A DNA stretch of 64,000 nucleotides from Odontocerum albicorne (lineage: Eukaryota > Arthropoda > Insecta > Trichoptera > Odontoceridae): positions 13,096,452 to 13,160,451 of the forward strand of contig OX463859.1 in assembly GCA_949825065.1 (NCBI GenBank), in the 5' to 3' direction. Each line of letters starts with the position of its first letter. Position 1 is the first letter of the stretch. The notes beneath the pieces are model-generated. The model saw only the letters and a list, made by a program, of their open reading frames with translations, did not search any database and was not told where the DNA came from. The position numbers were made by a program, and so were the translations under genes. Positions 23,396 through 33,849 of the stretch are shown piece by piece.

Positions 23396-23775
23396 ATTTG
23401 TTTTATCAAACACTGTTTATTCCACTTTTTGTAACGGTATTACCCTATCGGTTTCAAGGCTTTCACGCCATCATCAGGGTAGCACAAACAAGACTGAATT
23501 GGACAGATTAGAGGCCCTAGAAATTTCCAAGTCAATGCATCGAGGTGAACATCTGGAAAACACATATATCCCAAGAATCTCTCCGCTGTTCGCTGAGGTT
23601 GTACCATGCCTCTCCCAACCTGAATGTTTGCCGTTAGAAGCGTGTATCTCGGTACCAGTTCGAACAGAATTCAGTCTTGTATGTGCTCCCCTGAAGATGA
23701 GGTGAAAGCCTTGAAACCGGTAAGGTTATACCGTTACAAAAAGTGGAATAAACAGTGTTCGATAAAACAATATTA
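23396..23775 (+). mobile_element. PLE remnant with inverted ends
   Basis: The left inverted end (23396-23490) and right end (23680-23770) flank a fragment of the PLE ORF (23499-23705), 'MDRLEALEISKSMHRGEHLE', homologous to the C-terminal part of the copy at 14665. Most of the GIY-YIG domain is deleted. The right end carries CTGAAGA at 23691 and GAAAC at 23713. Confidence 0.75.
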
Positions 23776-23818
23776 ATGTCTTTAAACTATAAATAATATA
23801 TATGTTAAATTATTTAGT

Positions 23819-23997
23819 GAATACTAGTTATTCCACTTTATATAACGGTATAACTCGACCCGTTTTAATTTTTTCCCCTCATCATCTGTGAAGAGAACAA
23901 ATAAGTTGGTTTGTGCTCCCCTGATGATGAGGTGAAAACCTTGAAATTGGTAGGGTTATACCGTTATAAAAAGTAGAATAACCAGTGTTTTTCTTAA
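23819..23997. mobile_element. PLE-derived foldback unit
   Basis: Inverted arms 'gttattccactttatataac' and '...ttataaaaagtagaataacc' face each other around 'gtttgtgctcccctgatgatg'. There is no coding interior. It has the same structure as 13627-13835 and 52431-52590. Confidence 0.75.
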
Positions 23998-24047
23998 CAA
24001 ATTATAATTTCATTAAACTTTCACAGCGTTAATGTATTACGTGATGT

Positions 24048-24472
24048 ATTACAATTTCGCTGTATGCAGTATAGCCTGGTGGGTAGTCTCTCCCAACTAA
24101 ACAGAAAAGTGATTAAACGAGCTTAAAGTGAAAACTAGGCTTGAACCCTTTTAAAAAAAAACCACCGGAACTCGAACCCGCCACCACGCGACAGACAGGC
24201 GTCTTAACAATCAGGCCACGGAGGTTCTATATTATCTAGGTGTATCCCAAGGTACGATATTTGGTATATTTTTTAATATTCTATAACACTTTCGTTATAT
24301 ACAGTAAACATAGAGGATTAATTGCTATATGAAATCTCTTCTAACCAACTAGAAATATGTTCAAGAGATCTTTTGTAAAATACTAGATTAGAATCATTCA
24401 TAACATAAATTGGGTTTCATCGGGAACCCCTGTGTAGGAAGGCAGACGTCTTACCAACAAAGCCATTAAGAC
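24048..24472 (-). mobile_element. Two adjacent SINE copies
   Basis: Copy 1 spans about 24048-24227 (head 'cctccgtggcctgattgtta', B-box region 'ggcgggttcgagttcc'). Copy 2 spans about 24288-24472, more decayed, with tail 'agaagagatttcatatagca'. Both are on the minus strand and in the same orientation. Confidence 0.7.
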
Positions 24473-24938
24473 AAATATTGACATATAGTAAGTAATGTGT
24501 TTTTGTAATTGTCTATAAAACTTGGTTTGAACGAATTTCACATAGTAACTATTTTCAATCACCCGTTATTGGATCCATTAATTTTTCCTTGTAAATTACT
24601 AATTTATTTGAAAGTCAATTTATCAAATTCAATTATGTTCTACTTGCATATTTCATAAGTTGCTATTTGAAGCATCGCAAGAGCTATAACATATGTCAGT
24701 TCTTACGCATTCATTGACAACCAGAAGAACCAATTGATTAATTGTTCAAGAGCTCAGGGGCTGAAATATTTCAATCTATACGCTTTTAAAACTCGATCAA
24801 AATCAAGACAATTTTTCCCAGTGCCCCGCCCCGCTGGTTTTTGAGGAATTCTAATTTTTGTGAAGGGATTACTTAAATTACCATGTATAAATAAACTTAA
24901 AGAATAATTAAATGAGACTTTGTATATCTAATGAATTA

Positions 24939-25865
24939 CTACTTTGATCAAAAAGTTTTATGACTTTATTCATAAAATCGAAAATACAAGTGTATTCATC
25001 AAAATCGATATGGTCCCCTTCAAAGTACTCCCCATCGACTGCAACGCACTTACGCCAGCGCTTGATCCAATCCTCTAAACACCGCTGGTACTCAATTTTC
25101 GGTATGTATATCAGAGCCGTCTTTGATTTTTTCATCACATCCTCTCGGGTGCTGTAACGCGTTCCGCGAAGCGGTTTTTTAAGTCGGTTGAACAGGAAAA
25201 GGTCGCAGGGAGCCAGATCAGGTGAATTCGAAGGCTGCTGGATAGTATTCGTGTTGTGTTTGGTCAAAAACTCATGGAAATCATGTCTTTCGCGATTTCA
25301 ACGCGGTCCTTTTTTTGCATGAAATTCAGGTCTTTCGGCACCAGTTTTGCAACGACACGTCTGAGGCCCAAATCATTAACCAAAATGTCTTGAGCGGATC
25401 GACAAACGATGTTTAAGTCCTCTGCCAGCTCTCTGATGGTCAATTTGCGGTTTTCGGCCAACATTTTTATGATTTTATCGATGTTTTCATCAGTTTTCGA
25501 CTGCCACTGCGTTCGTCATCCTCGACCGACTCACGACCACTTCTGAAGCGTTCGTGGCACCGAAAAATACATCTCCAACATTTCCAAGGTCTGCGGACCG
25601 TTAAATCCGTTTTTCACACAAAATGTAATGCAAACTCGTTGATGCACAGTTGATGCTATTTTCAAACTTGTAAAAAATCGAAAACACGCATAAAGGTAGA
25701 TGTACTCAGTACAGCGTAACTTTTACAAATGTCAAGCTATGACGCTGAAATTTGGAGGGAAGTGTCAATGATAGATGTGGTAACCTAACATAAAAAAAAG
25801 AATTCCAATCGGGTGACTGACAGCGCCACACGGTGGTCGGTCCTAAAACTTTTTGATCAAGGTAG
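24939..25865 (-). mobile_element. mariner element, internally deleted (927 bp)
   Basis: Ends are inverted: the left begins 'ctactttgatcaaaaagttt' and the right end, reverse-complemented, begins 'ctaccttgatcaaaaagttt'. TA flanks both sides (24937-24938, 25866-25867), the hallmark target of Tc1/mariner. Intact mariners are about 1.3 kb, so roughly 0.4 kb is missing, and it comes from the transposase core. Confidence 0.9.
24960..25640 (-). pseudogene. mariner transposase, catalytic core deleted
   Basis: On the minus strand the N-terminal helix-turn-helix part survives ('MLAENRKLTIRELAEDLNIV', then 'LGLRRVVAKLVPKDLN'), with a more 5' piece 'KNGFNGPQTLEML' near 25600. At 25267 it jumps directly to the C-terminal 'NSPDLAPCDLFLFNRLKKPL', which holds the third catalytic aspartate of mariner's D,D34D. 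The two frames overlap by 4 bases at 25264-25267. The block carrying the first two catalytic aspartates is gone, and several frameshifts exist 5' of 25470. It is a nonautonomous relic. Confidence 0.85.
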
Positions 25866-25894
25866 TATGCTAGCTCTGCCAACATACTTTTGGA

Positions 25895-26188
25895 GAATTA
25901 TATCATACTCCTTTACTTCTTATACATGTACCGGGTCTCGCTTCTCTTCTTGTGCTTAGCACATACATACTAGTATACCTTGCTAGTTACACATAGCACA
26001 TAAACATACGAGTACATTGCAGGGTTTTTATATTTTTTCAGTTGATGGAATTATATCATACTGCTTTACTTCTTACACATGTACTGGGTCTCGCTTCTCT
26101 TCTTGTACTTAGCACATACACATACCTTGCTAGTTACACATAGCACATAAACATACCTTGCAGGGTTTTTATATTTTATCAGTTGATG
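25895..26188. repeat. Tandem duplication, 153-bp unit x 2
   Basis: Unit 1 is 25895-26047 and unit 2 is 26048-26188 (start 'gaattatatcatactcc' or 'gaattatatcatactgc'). Unit 2 lacks two short 'tagta'-type and 'cgagtac'-type stretches present in unit 1. It begins about 30 bp beyond the mariner's right end. Confidence 0.9.
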
Positions 26189-27589
26189 GAATACATATAA
26201 ACGCTATATGACAACCTGTTTGGAGGATCCTGAACACTTTTTATTCTATTTAGACCCGGAGACTGTAGATGGTCTCCAATTCATATGTCAAAACCTTCAC
26301 AATCTGACACTTCACGGCGCACTCACTACGTGACGTCAGAATCTCCATTTAATATAATAATAATATATGGTATTATTCATATTAAAAATCAGGAGAGTAT
26401 CGTTGAAAGGTTGAATAGTGTACACAAATATTTGCTAGATGCCAGTTATATGCCCTTTTTTGGAAAAGGTATCGACCAAGTAAAAACACGGGACCGGGAC
26501 TTAACGCAAATCTTGTTTATCACGTTAAAACACGAGATCGGGGTACATTAAAATGCTTTGGGCATAATATCGAAATGGAAAGCGACAACATTAGCGTTTT
26601 ACCAACTGGGCCACTTAGTTCGTCGAGTTATAACACAAAAATATTGAAAATCAACATTGAGGTAATTGCATCAATTTTATGTCCACAGAGTTACAAAAAA
26701 AAATGTCGGAAAAGCTCGTATTGTGGCTTTCTCCCTCGTGACAGAGTTTAATTTACTCCATCAATACCACCAACGTTTTTTTTAATCTTTCCTCAAATAT
26801 CTCGATATTTTCATGTAATATTTTCACTTATAGTCACTTTTGCTGTCGTCCTTATACTCTTCATTGCATCTTGTCAGCCTCAAAGGATCCTCTCAATTTA
26901 TTCTCGAGAGTTAAATCAATTCTCTCAATAGTCTTTCTACCCTTTACTTAGTCTATATCTCCTATTGCCTAGAACCAATCGTGTTATACTTTTCAAGTCA
27001 AATGGTTTTCAAAAATATATCAAAATATTTTTAATTTTGAAAAGTGTACAATTAATTATGAATGAAAATATTTGCCAGGTTACCTTATTCAAAATGGCAA
27101 CACTAATCAAATCTAAACAGACACATAAATTTCAAACCATCAAATTGAATACTGAGATTTTCATTCAATCCCACGCTATTTCACACAAAAATAAAAATCC
27201 GCTCCAACCCATGATCAAAGATTGAAATTTATTTTTTGAACATGATGTTGCGTGGTGACAGAGAAGGGATTGTTACAAAAGGACATTTTATCTGACTGAA
27301 AATTTGTTTAATTTTTTTTAACCAAATGATATTTTCTATTTCTGATAAATAAAAAAACATTGTATCAGGTGACGGACATATATTTCTGACTTTAATTAAA
27401 ATATTTTTGCGATTTTTCGTTATTTTTTAACCATAATTATGTATTTCAACTATTCTGCATGGATTTTCTCATAATATTCTACACATGTCATATTTGAGCG
27501 CTGACAATCATGACTGGTGGTTAAATAATATTAGACACGAACCTATAAAGGTTATGACACTACTCTGCAAAGAAGGCTTAGTTGGATCT

Positions 27590-27770
27590 AGGAGAGTGGA
27601 GAGACTAAAATTGAGAAAGGCTAGATGGTCTGACAGAGAACTGCCACAAAATGGATATAATCAATTCGACAACATATGCTGCCGAAAGAGATAAGTGGCA
27701 GATTATTTCTATAAGCATCCAAGACCCACCCTTCGTTATAGAGCTGATGATGATGAACGTGCTTATGACG
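27590..27770 (+). mobile_element. LINE ORF2 C-terminal scrap
   Basis: Broken frames read 'RRVERLKLRKARWSDRELPQ' and then 'AAERDKWQIISISIQDPPF', resembling the 'RW.D ... A.DRD.WR' end of LINE ORF2s. No boundary can be placed. Confidence 0.4.
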
Positions 27771-28564
27771 ATGGTGATAAAGGGCACCATACAAATGATA
27801 TGGAAAAGTTGAAGACGACAAAAAGTCGCGTTAAATGAATATAATTAAGAAGAGATGAAGGTAAAAGAGGGCGCTGAAAGGTAAAGGTTCGACTTTTCCT
27901 AGACAAAAACATGTTATTCAAATTTACTCATTATATGTACAGTAATAACATTATTGACCATGTTACATAACCTTAATGGCCCTTCATCGTATACACCTAC
28001 TGGAACAGTTATAATTTTGTTATTCGAAATGATTAACAATCATTGAGCTTTTCAGGGAGTATCGGGACATGAGTTTGAGTACTTGGGCTTGCAAGAGGAA
28101 TGGCTTGTGGAAAAGGTTTGTGTGAGCTCTTGAATGTGATGTTTTTTGTTTTTATTCTTATGTTTGTGTGCGGTATATTGTGGGATGAATGTTTTGGTCT
28201 CTCTGGAGTGATGAAGTGTGAGGAGTTTGATTTTGCGTGATGTATACATAACATATGTAATTGAGTATCACTGTTTGTCAGGTTGATAAAAGTGTGCGAC
28301 GGGGTTTTATATAATCAAATATCGGAAAGAAGTATCGATTTATTTCTTCATGCTATATGTCCTCAGTGAGATACAGGCAAAAGCCTAGTTTACTGGGAAC
28401 ACGACAAACGAAAGACAACAAACCCAGATCCATTAAAAGTGTGTGTCCAAAATAAATTACTTGTTGTTTTTTCGCAAATCACTCGTATGTATATTTCTTG
28501 TCATGTGTAAAATAAATAAATAAATTGATGATTACCGATCAAGACTAGTTTGCGGACGGGCCAC

Positions 28565-28810
28565 TGCGTGGTGGCTAGTCACCTTTATAGAATGGGTATT
28601 GTGGAGAATCGTGGCTCCGAGTGTGGTCTGGATGATGAAACTATAGACCATGTATTTTTCAGTTGTCCTTTACGAGACATATTTGATTGACTAAAATGCA
28701 TATTTTGGCCGCGTCCAATGAATGTTGGTTTTCTTCTTGTTCAGTGTAACTTTTCCAATTATAACATAGATCGATTGTTCATTTTTTTAAGTTTAATCAG
28801 TTGAAACTTT
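28565..28810 (+). mobile_element. LINE ORF2 C-terminal fragment (cysteine motif)
   Basis: Translates as 'GHCVVTSHLYRMGIVENRGS', then 'ECGLDDETIDHVFFSCPLRD', the 'G(H)...H.....I......C.CG..xET..H..F.CP' region of I/jockey-type LINEs. The same family is at 51195-51497 on the minus strand. Confidence 0.65.
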
Positions 28811-28825
28811 GAATTATCTAAAATT

Positions 28826-29535
28826 GATTTCTTTATTGTTAAATGAATAAATTAGTTTTTTTTTCTGGTTAATGTAATTTACCTTAGTGAGAGTGTTTTG
28901 TTTATTATGATAAAATATAAGAATACAGAAACTCTTCCTTTAGAAAAATATGCAAAGAGTTGTAAATTAGGTATGTTGTGTGCCAGGAAGTAGATTAATT
29001 CAAGATTTTGATAAAATATGTTCCCATTCAGCACGCTCTAAAAAATTTTCTTTTATTTTTTTATTAGCGCGATATTGCACTGATTACACTTTCGTTGTAT
29101 AATTCATTACAACTTGATGGGCTTATTGGTATGTGTCAATATCTTCCAAGCAACCAGAAAGATTTTAAAGAGGTCTTAAGTGAAAACCACTTGCATATTT
29201 TAAAAAAAATCTGTGATACAACGGAATCGAACCTGCAACGTCCGGGTTGAGAGACAAGCGTCTTATCAACTAGACCAGGGGTCGGCAGACTTTCTAGTGA
29301 GATGAGCCAAATATTAAGTAAACAGAATCTCAACATTTTCATAGAGTCGCAACATGAATTTTGAAAATAAATTTGAAAAAAAAACGAGATAAATACAAGA
29401 TATTTATTTTAAACTCAAATTCACAATACAGTCATAGGCTACATAGAAGAATAGAATATTACATATGGGAGCTATAAGCTTCAGTAGTTCAGTGCATTAC
29501 CTATGAAACAAGAAAACCTAAATAATTAAACAGTA
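28826..29535. repeat. Duplicated segment, copy 1
   Basis: Matches 31983-33112 (copy 2) through unique-looking sequence ('tgccaggaagtagattaatt'), a SINE (about 29085-29275) and the left half of a hAT element (from 29276). Copy 2 has about 420 bp extra (about 32163-32584) at the point where copy 1 reads 'gattttgataaaatatgttc'. Confidence 0.85.
29085..29275 (-). mobile_element. SINE copy interrupted by hAT
   Basis: Tail 'ttggaagatattgacacat' near 29135-29155, B box within 'gcaggttcgattcc', and the head cut after 'ctagttgataagacgcttgt' by the hAT insertion at 29276. The remaining SINE head is not found on the far side. Confidence 0.7.
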
Positions 29536-29905
29536 TAGTTCAGAAAATGTAGGATGAGTCCTGTAACAGCTTACAAATTTGCCCCAATACAACCTTGTAA
29601 CGATGTTCAGTAATTTTAATTTATAAACTTTAATATAAGCCTCAATTCTAATAAATAGCAAGTTATTTAGGTAAATACATTACATAAGGTTGTATTGGGG
29701 CAAATTTTGTGAGCTGTCACAGGACTCATCCTACATTTTCCGAACTATAATAAAAAATAAAAATAAGATTGTGCCGCTTGTGTTCGTTCGTCGGCCTGTG
29801 TCCATGCTCTTCTGGTAAGGTTGCGGAGTGGAGGTGAAGCTGGAGTTGAGTCGAAATCTCCGAACATTGAGCAGCAGCCGTCCACCTATTTCTACAGTCT
29901 TTGTA
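29276..29905. mobile_element. hAT-like element, truncated, carrying a nested MITE
   Basis: The left end 'caggggtcggcagactttct' and body match the complete copy at 32839-33259 up to about 29845 ('gaggtgaagctggagttgag'). The right terminal repeat is absent here, and the sequence beyond is unrelated to copy 2. The right boundary is uncertain. Confidence 0.65.
29536..29747. mobile_element. TA-flanked MITE, 212 bp, long inverted ends
   Basis: About 64-bp inverted ends beginning 'tagttcagaaaatgtaggat' on the left and 'tagttcggaaaatgtaggat' on the right (reverse complement). TA repeats are at 29534-29535 and 29748-29749. The second copy of this duplicated region (33110-33116, 'aacactaataaaa') is the uninterrupted site with a single TA. 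Noncoding. Confidence 0.95.
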
Positions 29906-30399
29906 CCGGTGCCGTACACTTTATATGAGAAAAGATGCTGGTGTCATCTTACATATAACATATATAGTAGATACTTGATTGTCAGGGCGTCGTCAGTTCA
30001 TTAGGTTTTCATTTTTTAGTATTTTTGTTACATACGAGTATATATTCGAAGTGAGTGGAAATATTGTTCGATGACGGGTGTCGTTTTGTATATATGCATT
30101 GTTATTATTTTATAATAGCTAAGTAAAATGGGCGACTTTTTCTAAGTAAACTGGGCAAATCGTATTTATTGTACTGTCTATCCTCGTTTTTTAAACAATT
30201 TTCATAAATATTTTCGATCGCGAACAAGTGGTCGATTTTGACATTTCATTCGTCAAGTTGGTGCGGCTGAATACTCCCCCCCTCCACCAACGACTACAAT
30301 ATTTTAACTTTTTATGTTGAAACTACCTGATCTGAGTATAATTAGGTAGATTGATAAATAATTTTTCTAAACAATTTGTTCTCTAACGTAACGGTGATA

Positions 30400-30525
30400 A
30401 ACCTCCGCTGGAATCCAGATTTTTTTTAATGGAATTCCACTCTGGGTTTCACTTAGGACTCATTTAAACATCTTTCTGGTTGGTTGGAAGAGATTGCCAC
30501 ATAGTAATAAACTCGCCAGGTGAAA
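30400..30525 (+). mobile_element. SINE, head truncated
   Basis: Begins inside the SINE at 'acctccgctggaatccagat' and runs through 'ctgggtttcacttaggac' and 'ggttggttggaagagattgc' to 'aaactcgccaggtgaaataa'. The tail is nearly identical to the 49324 copy, so it is among the younger ones. The segment between the A and B boxes is missing. Confidence 0.75.
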
Positions 30526-30554
30526 TAAAATAAAATAAACGGTGATGGAAAAGT

Positions 30555-31676
30555 GTGAAAGGAAAAGTAAATGCGATATATGGGTGAATAATGAAAGATT
30601 GGAGCAAGTTTAGAAACTCTACTATTTTGGGAAGTATTTTCTCAGATAATGGAAGAGTTAAATTGAATATCGAACATCGTGTGGCGATAGTTAACAAAGT
30701 CAATGGATCATTAAAACATATATACTCGAACCGGATAGTATCTAAATATTTTAAGATGATATTCCGCAGCAGTATTTTTGTGTCAATTCTGATGTATCGG
30801 AGTAGAACGTGGACGTGGAAAAATACTGAAATAAACCAAATAAATGCTATGCAAATGCGTGCATTGAGAAGAATACATGGGGTAGCAATGTATGACAGAA
30901 TATAGAATGAAGTGATTAGAGATGAATGTGAGCTTAAGGCTGATGTATTAAGTAAGATAAAGAAGAACACTCCCAGTTGATTTGGATACGTGTAACGATT
31001 GAATGAAGAAAGACTAACAAAACAAATAAACAATTCAAATGTGTGTAGAAGGCGTGGTAGAAGAAGGCCGAGGAAAGTGTGGCTGGATCAAGTGAATTAT
31101 ATTCTGAAAGAAGTAAACTTTACTGTCCATGCAGTGAGACTGGAATCAATTACAAACCAATATAAGACTCGCTCCGTCCTTGGCATGCTTTAAGAAGCGA
31201 CTGAAAAAACTCTTAATTTCTAGTCAGTAAAATAACGTGTTTCATTCCTGATTTTTATTTTCCTTTCCTCTCCACCATCCCTTCCTTTTCTTTTGATTGA
31301 TAACATCTCACTTTATATGAAAAATAATGTTCGGGTGATTGTCCGTCTTCGTGGGATTTGTGGGCATATACTCACGTATATGTTTATGGATTTAGTGGGG
31401 ATGGATAGTTATTTGAATGGTTTATGTGACCATGTAATTTGCTTCATTTACTTTTGTATGGTTGGTTGGAAGATATTGCCGTCTGGCAATAAGCCCGCAA
31501 GATTTTATTTGCAATAAAAGTGTTAAATAAATAAGTAAATAAATACACTAAAAAAATCGTCGAATTCGTATGGGTGTAGAAGAGGCAAAGGATGTGTGTC
31601 ATGATAGTAAAGTTTGGCGCTACATCTTCTCTGTCTACCCCATTAGGGAAATGGCGTAATAGTATGTATGTATGTA
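30555..31676 (+). mobile_element. RTE-like LINE interrupted by LINE-A
   Basis: The 5' part at 30555-31118 reads 'MKDWSKFRNSTILGSIFSDN', 'HRVAIVNKVNGSLKHIYSNR' and 'LMYRSRTWTWKNTEINQINA', covering more upstream ORF2 than most copies. The 3' part resumes at about 31558 ('gaattcgtatgggtgtagaa') and ends with the family's 3' signature, 'cccattagggaaatggcg' and (tatg)n at about 31676. Several stops occur. Confidence 0.8.
31119..31549 (+). mobile_element. LINE-A 3' end nested in the RTE-like LINE
   Basis: RT end 'ttactgtccatgcagtgag' to 'ggcatgctttaagaagcgac' and a stop, then a UTR and the tail 'tggttggttggaagatattg', 'ccgtctggcaataagcccgc', ending (aaat)n at 31520-31545. It is 5'-truncated. The split RTE on both sides shows it inserted later. 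Confidence 0.8.
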
Positions 31677-31982
31677 AGCATTTCATATGTGTCCCATATA
31701 TAGTATTAAGGTAAACTGGGCACTGGATCTACTGGCAGTGCCGTAACTTCTTTTTACACACTGCGGTTTGACACTTAACATATGTTTGATTCAATAATGA
31801 AGTATCTGATTAAATAATGAATCTTTTTGTACTAAAATGAAATTATGCAAAATTTGTTTCTGGTATTTTTAAATGACTCATATTTCACCCAAGTAAAGCG
31901 ATTTCCGTGTTACTAAATCTCAATCAGAAAGTGACAGCGAACATAATTAAATTATTTTGTATGAAAGGGAAACGTGTGATTT

Positions 31983-33112
31983 CTTTATTGTTAAATGAAT
32001 AAATTCGTTTTTTTTCTGGTTAATGTAATTTACCTTAGTGAGAGTGTTTTGTTTATTATGATAAAATATAAGAATACAGAAACTCTTCCGATAAAAACAT
32101 ATGCAAAGAGTTGTAAATTAGGTATGTTGTGTGCCAGGAAGTAGATTAATTCTAGATTTTGATATCATCATTGTAGAGAAATTTCGAAAGGGTTTCTAAA
32201 GTACTCGTTTATAAGAGTTTACTAAGAATAAGATATATTAAATGGAGAACTGTGAATTAATTTAACAATTCGAATAAGGCAAACGAAAAACAAATGGTGA
32301 CTTCCTAAATCTGCCAAGTCCTCCTGTTTGCACCAAATTTCCTGCATATTTCTCCACTATAACACTTGTGGACTGTGTCGTATAGGTTCAGTTCGATACC
32401 ACCACCACCCTCACTGTTATAGGGGACAAAATAAGTAAAAGTAGATATAAGATGTGTTCAGTTCAGTTCAATACCACCACCACCCTCGCTGTTATGGGGG
32501 ACAAAATAAGTAAAATTGGATATAAGATGTGTTCAGTTCAGTTCGATCCCACGACTACCAACGCTGTAATGGAAGACAAAATAAGTTCCCATTCAGCACG
32601 CTCTAAAAATATATCTTTTATTTTTTTATTAGCGCGATATTGCATTGTATTACACTTTCGTTGTATACATTACAACTTGATGGGCTTATTGCCATGTGGC
32701 AATATCTTCCAAGCAACCAGAAAGATTTTAAAGAGGCCTTAAGTGAAAACCACTTGTATCCTTTTAAAAAAATCTGAGATCCAACGGAATCGAACCTGCA
32801 ACGTCCGGGTTGGGAGACAAGCGTCTTATCAATTAGGCCAGGGGTCGGCAGACTTTCTAGTGAGATGAGCCAAATATTAAGTAAACAGAATCTCAAAATG
32901 TTCATAGAGCTGCAACATGAATTTTCACTGTAGCTTTATACATTTTAATGATGAAAAAAAAACGAGATAAAATCAAGATTTTTATTTTAAACTCAAATTC
33001 ACAATACAGTCGTAGGCTACATAGAAGATTATAATATTACATATGGGAGCTATAAGCTTCAGTAGCTCAGTGCATTACCTATGAAACAAGAAAACCTAAA
33101 TAATTAAACACT
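31983..33112. repeat. Duplicated segment, copy 2
   Basis: Homologous to 28826-29535, with an extra block of about 420 bp at about 32163-32584 that holds the 73-bp repeat array. The homology includes the SINE and its hAT insertion, so duplication followed both insertions. Confidence 0.85.
32384..32585. repeat. Tandem repeat, 3 x about 73 bp
   Basis: Three copies of 'gttcagttcgataccaccac' plus 'gttatgggggacaaaataag'. The third is more diverged (gatcccacgactaccaac). Single relatives occur at 18355-18400 and 38595-38660, so the unit derives from a dispersed element. Confidence 0.85.
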
Positions 33113-33276
33113 AATAAAAAACATGAAGAACATTGTGCCGCTTGTGTTCGTTCGTCGGCCGGTGTCCATGCTCTTCTGGTAAGGTTGCGGAGTAGAGGTG
33201 AAGCTGGAATTGAAGAGTCGCCCATGCCTATTAAAAGAGCCGCGGTTTGCCGACCCCTGAACTAGGCCACGGAGAT
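32641..33276 (-). mobile_element. SINE copy with hAT inserted in its head
   Basis: SINE sequence runs 32641-32838 (tail 'attgccatgtggcaatatct' on the + strand), is broken by the hAT, and resumes at 33260-33276 with 'aactaggccacggagatc', the remaining A-box end. Excising the hAT and one target copy restores a normal SINE head. Confidence 0.85.
32839..33259. mobile_element. Nonautonomous hAT element, 421 bp, 8-bp target duplication
   Basis: Ends CAGGGGTCGGCAGAC and (reverse complement of the right) CAGGGGTCGGCAAAC. Flanks aattaggc (32831-32838) and aactaggc (33260-33267) differ at one base, the 8-bp duplication expected of hAT. No transposase. The sister copy at 29276 has lost its right end. 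Confidence 0.92.
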
Positions 33277-33459
33277 CTCATTCGGCTCCAGTAAGCGAAC
33301 CTTCGGATTTTCAGTCTAGAGTAGGCACGAAACTCGCGATTCGTCATTGAATGTGTTGGCAACACCACCGCTCGGCCCGTACGAGTATTTTTACCAGACG
33401 AGCTTTTTTACCAGACTAGTATTTTTTTTGGGTACCATCGCAGATCGAGCCCTAAACCC

Positions 33460-33502
33460 CCGGGTGGAGTCAAAAATATTACCACTGGACTACGGAGGTG
33501 AT
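33460..33502 (-). mobile_element. SINE head scrap
   Basis: Minus-strand 'gatcacctccgtagtccagt' followed by 'ggtttagggctcgatctgc', an A- and B-box-bearing head with no body. Confidence 0.45.
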
Positions 33503-33674
33503 CATGTTTTTATGTAAAAAGAAAACTTATGTTTCGTTCATTTTGTCAATAAATAAATAAATCTTTCCAGCTTTTAAACTTGGGAGCCATTTAGCTCAGC
33601 AATGTAATTACTACCATTACAATGATCGATTTATTTTTTCAAAACGTTTTCCTAAAACATCTATTTTTTTTCAG

Positions 33675-33793
33675 GTTTGGACCAGAAGACAGCAAGCAGT
33701 ATGCGTGAGGCACGCCTTCAAGTCCTATGGATCCAAGAAGAATGCCAACCCAGTCCTCAGCAACCTCAACATGACAGTCGCCAAAGGGACGAT
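33675..33793 (+). CDS. ABCH-type ABC transporter, exon 2 (start of nucleotide-binding domain)
   Basis: The acceptor is 'ttttttttcag' and the donor 'gtaagt'. Read at phase 0 it gives 39 codons plus two bases: 'VWTRRQQAVCVRHAFKSYGS', then 'KKNANPVLSNLNMTVAKGT'. This is the first strand of the ABC domain, with Tyr54 (counting from the 18611 ATG) in the 'FKSYG' A-loop position that stacks on ATP adenine. The last two bases (AT) combine with the first C of the next exon to give Ile76. A longer open frame over the same bases is a shadow that ignores the splice donor. The match to insect ABCH proteins is from memory of the family, but is strong in combination with exons 3 and 4. Confidence 0.9.
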
Positions 33794-33849
33794 GTAAGTA
33801 AAGCTTTAAGTTTATCAATATACTTATTTATTAAGAACAATAATAATAA

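Larger units (their letters stand above)
18719..33674 (+). other. ABCH intron, 14,956 bp
   Basis: Phase-0 intron with GTAAGT donor and TTTTTTTTCAG acceptor. It is filled with SINE, LINE, PLE, hAT and mariner remnants and tandem repeats listed separately. The stretch 26200-27590 shows nothing I can identify except a scrap of SINE head at 26590-26630. Confidence 0.85.
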
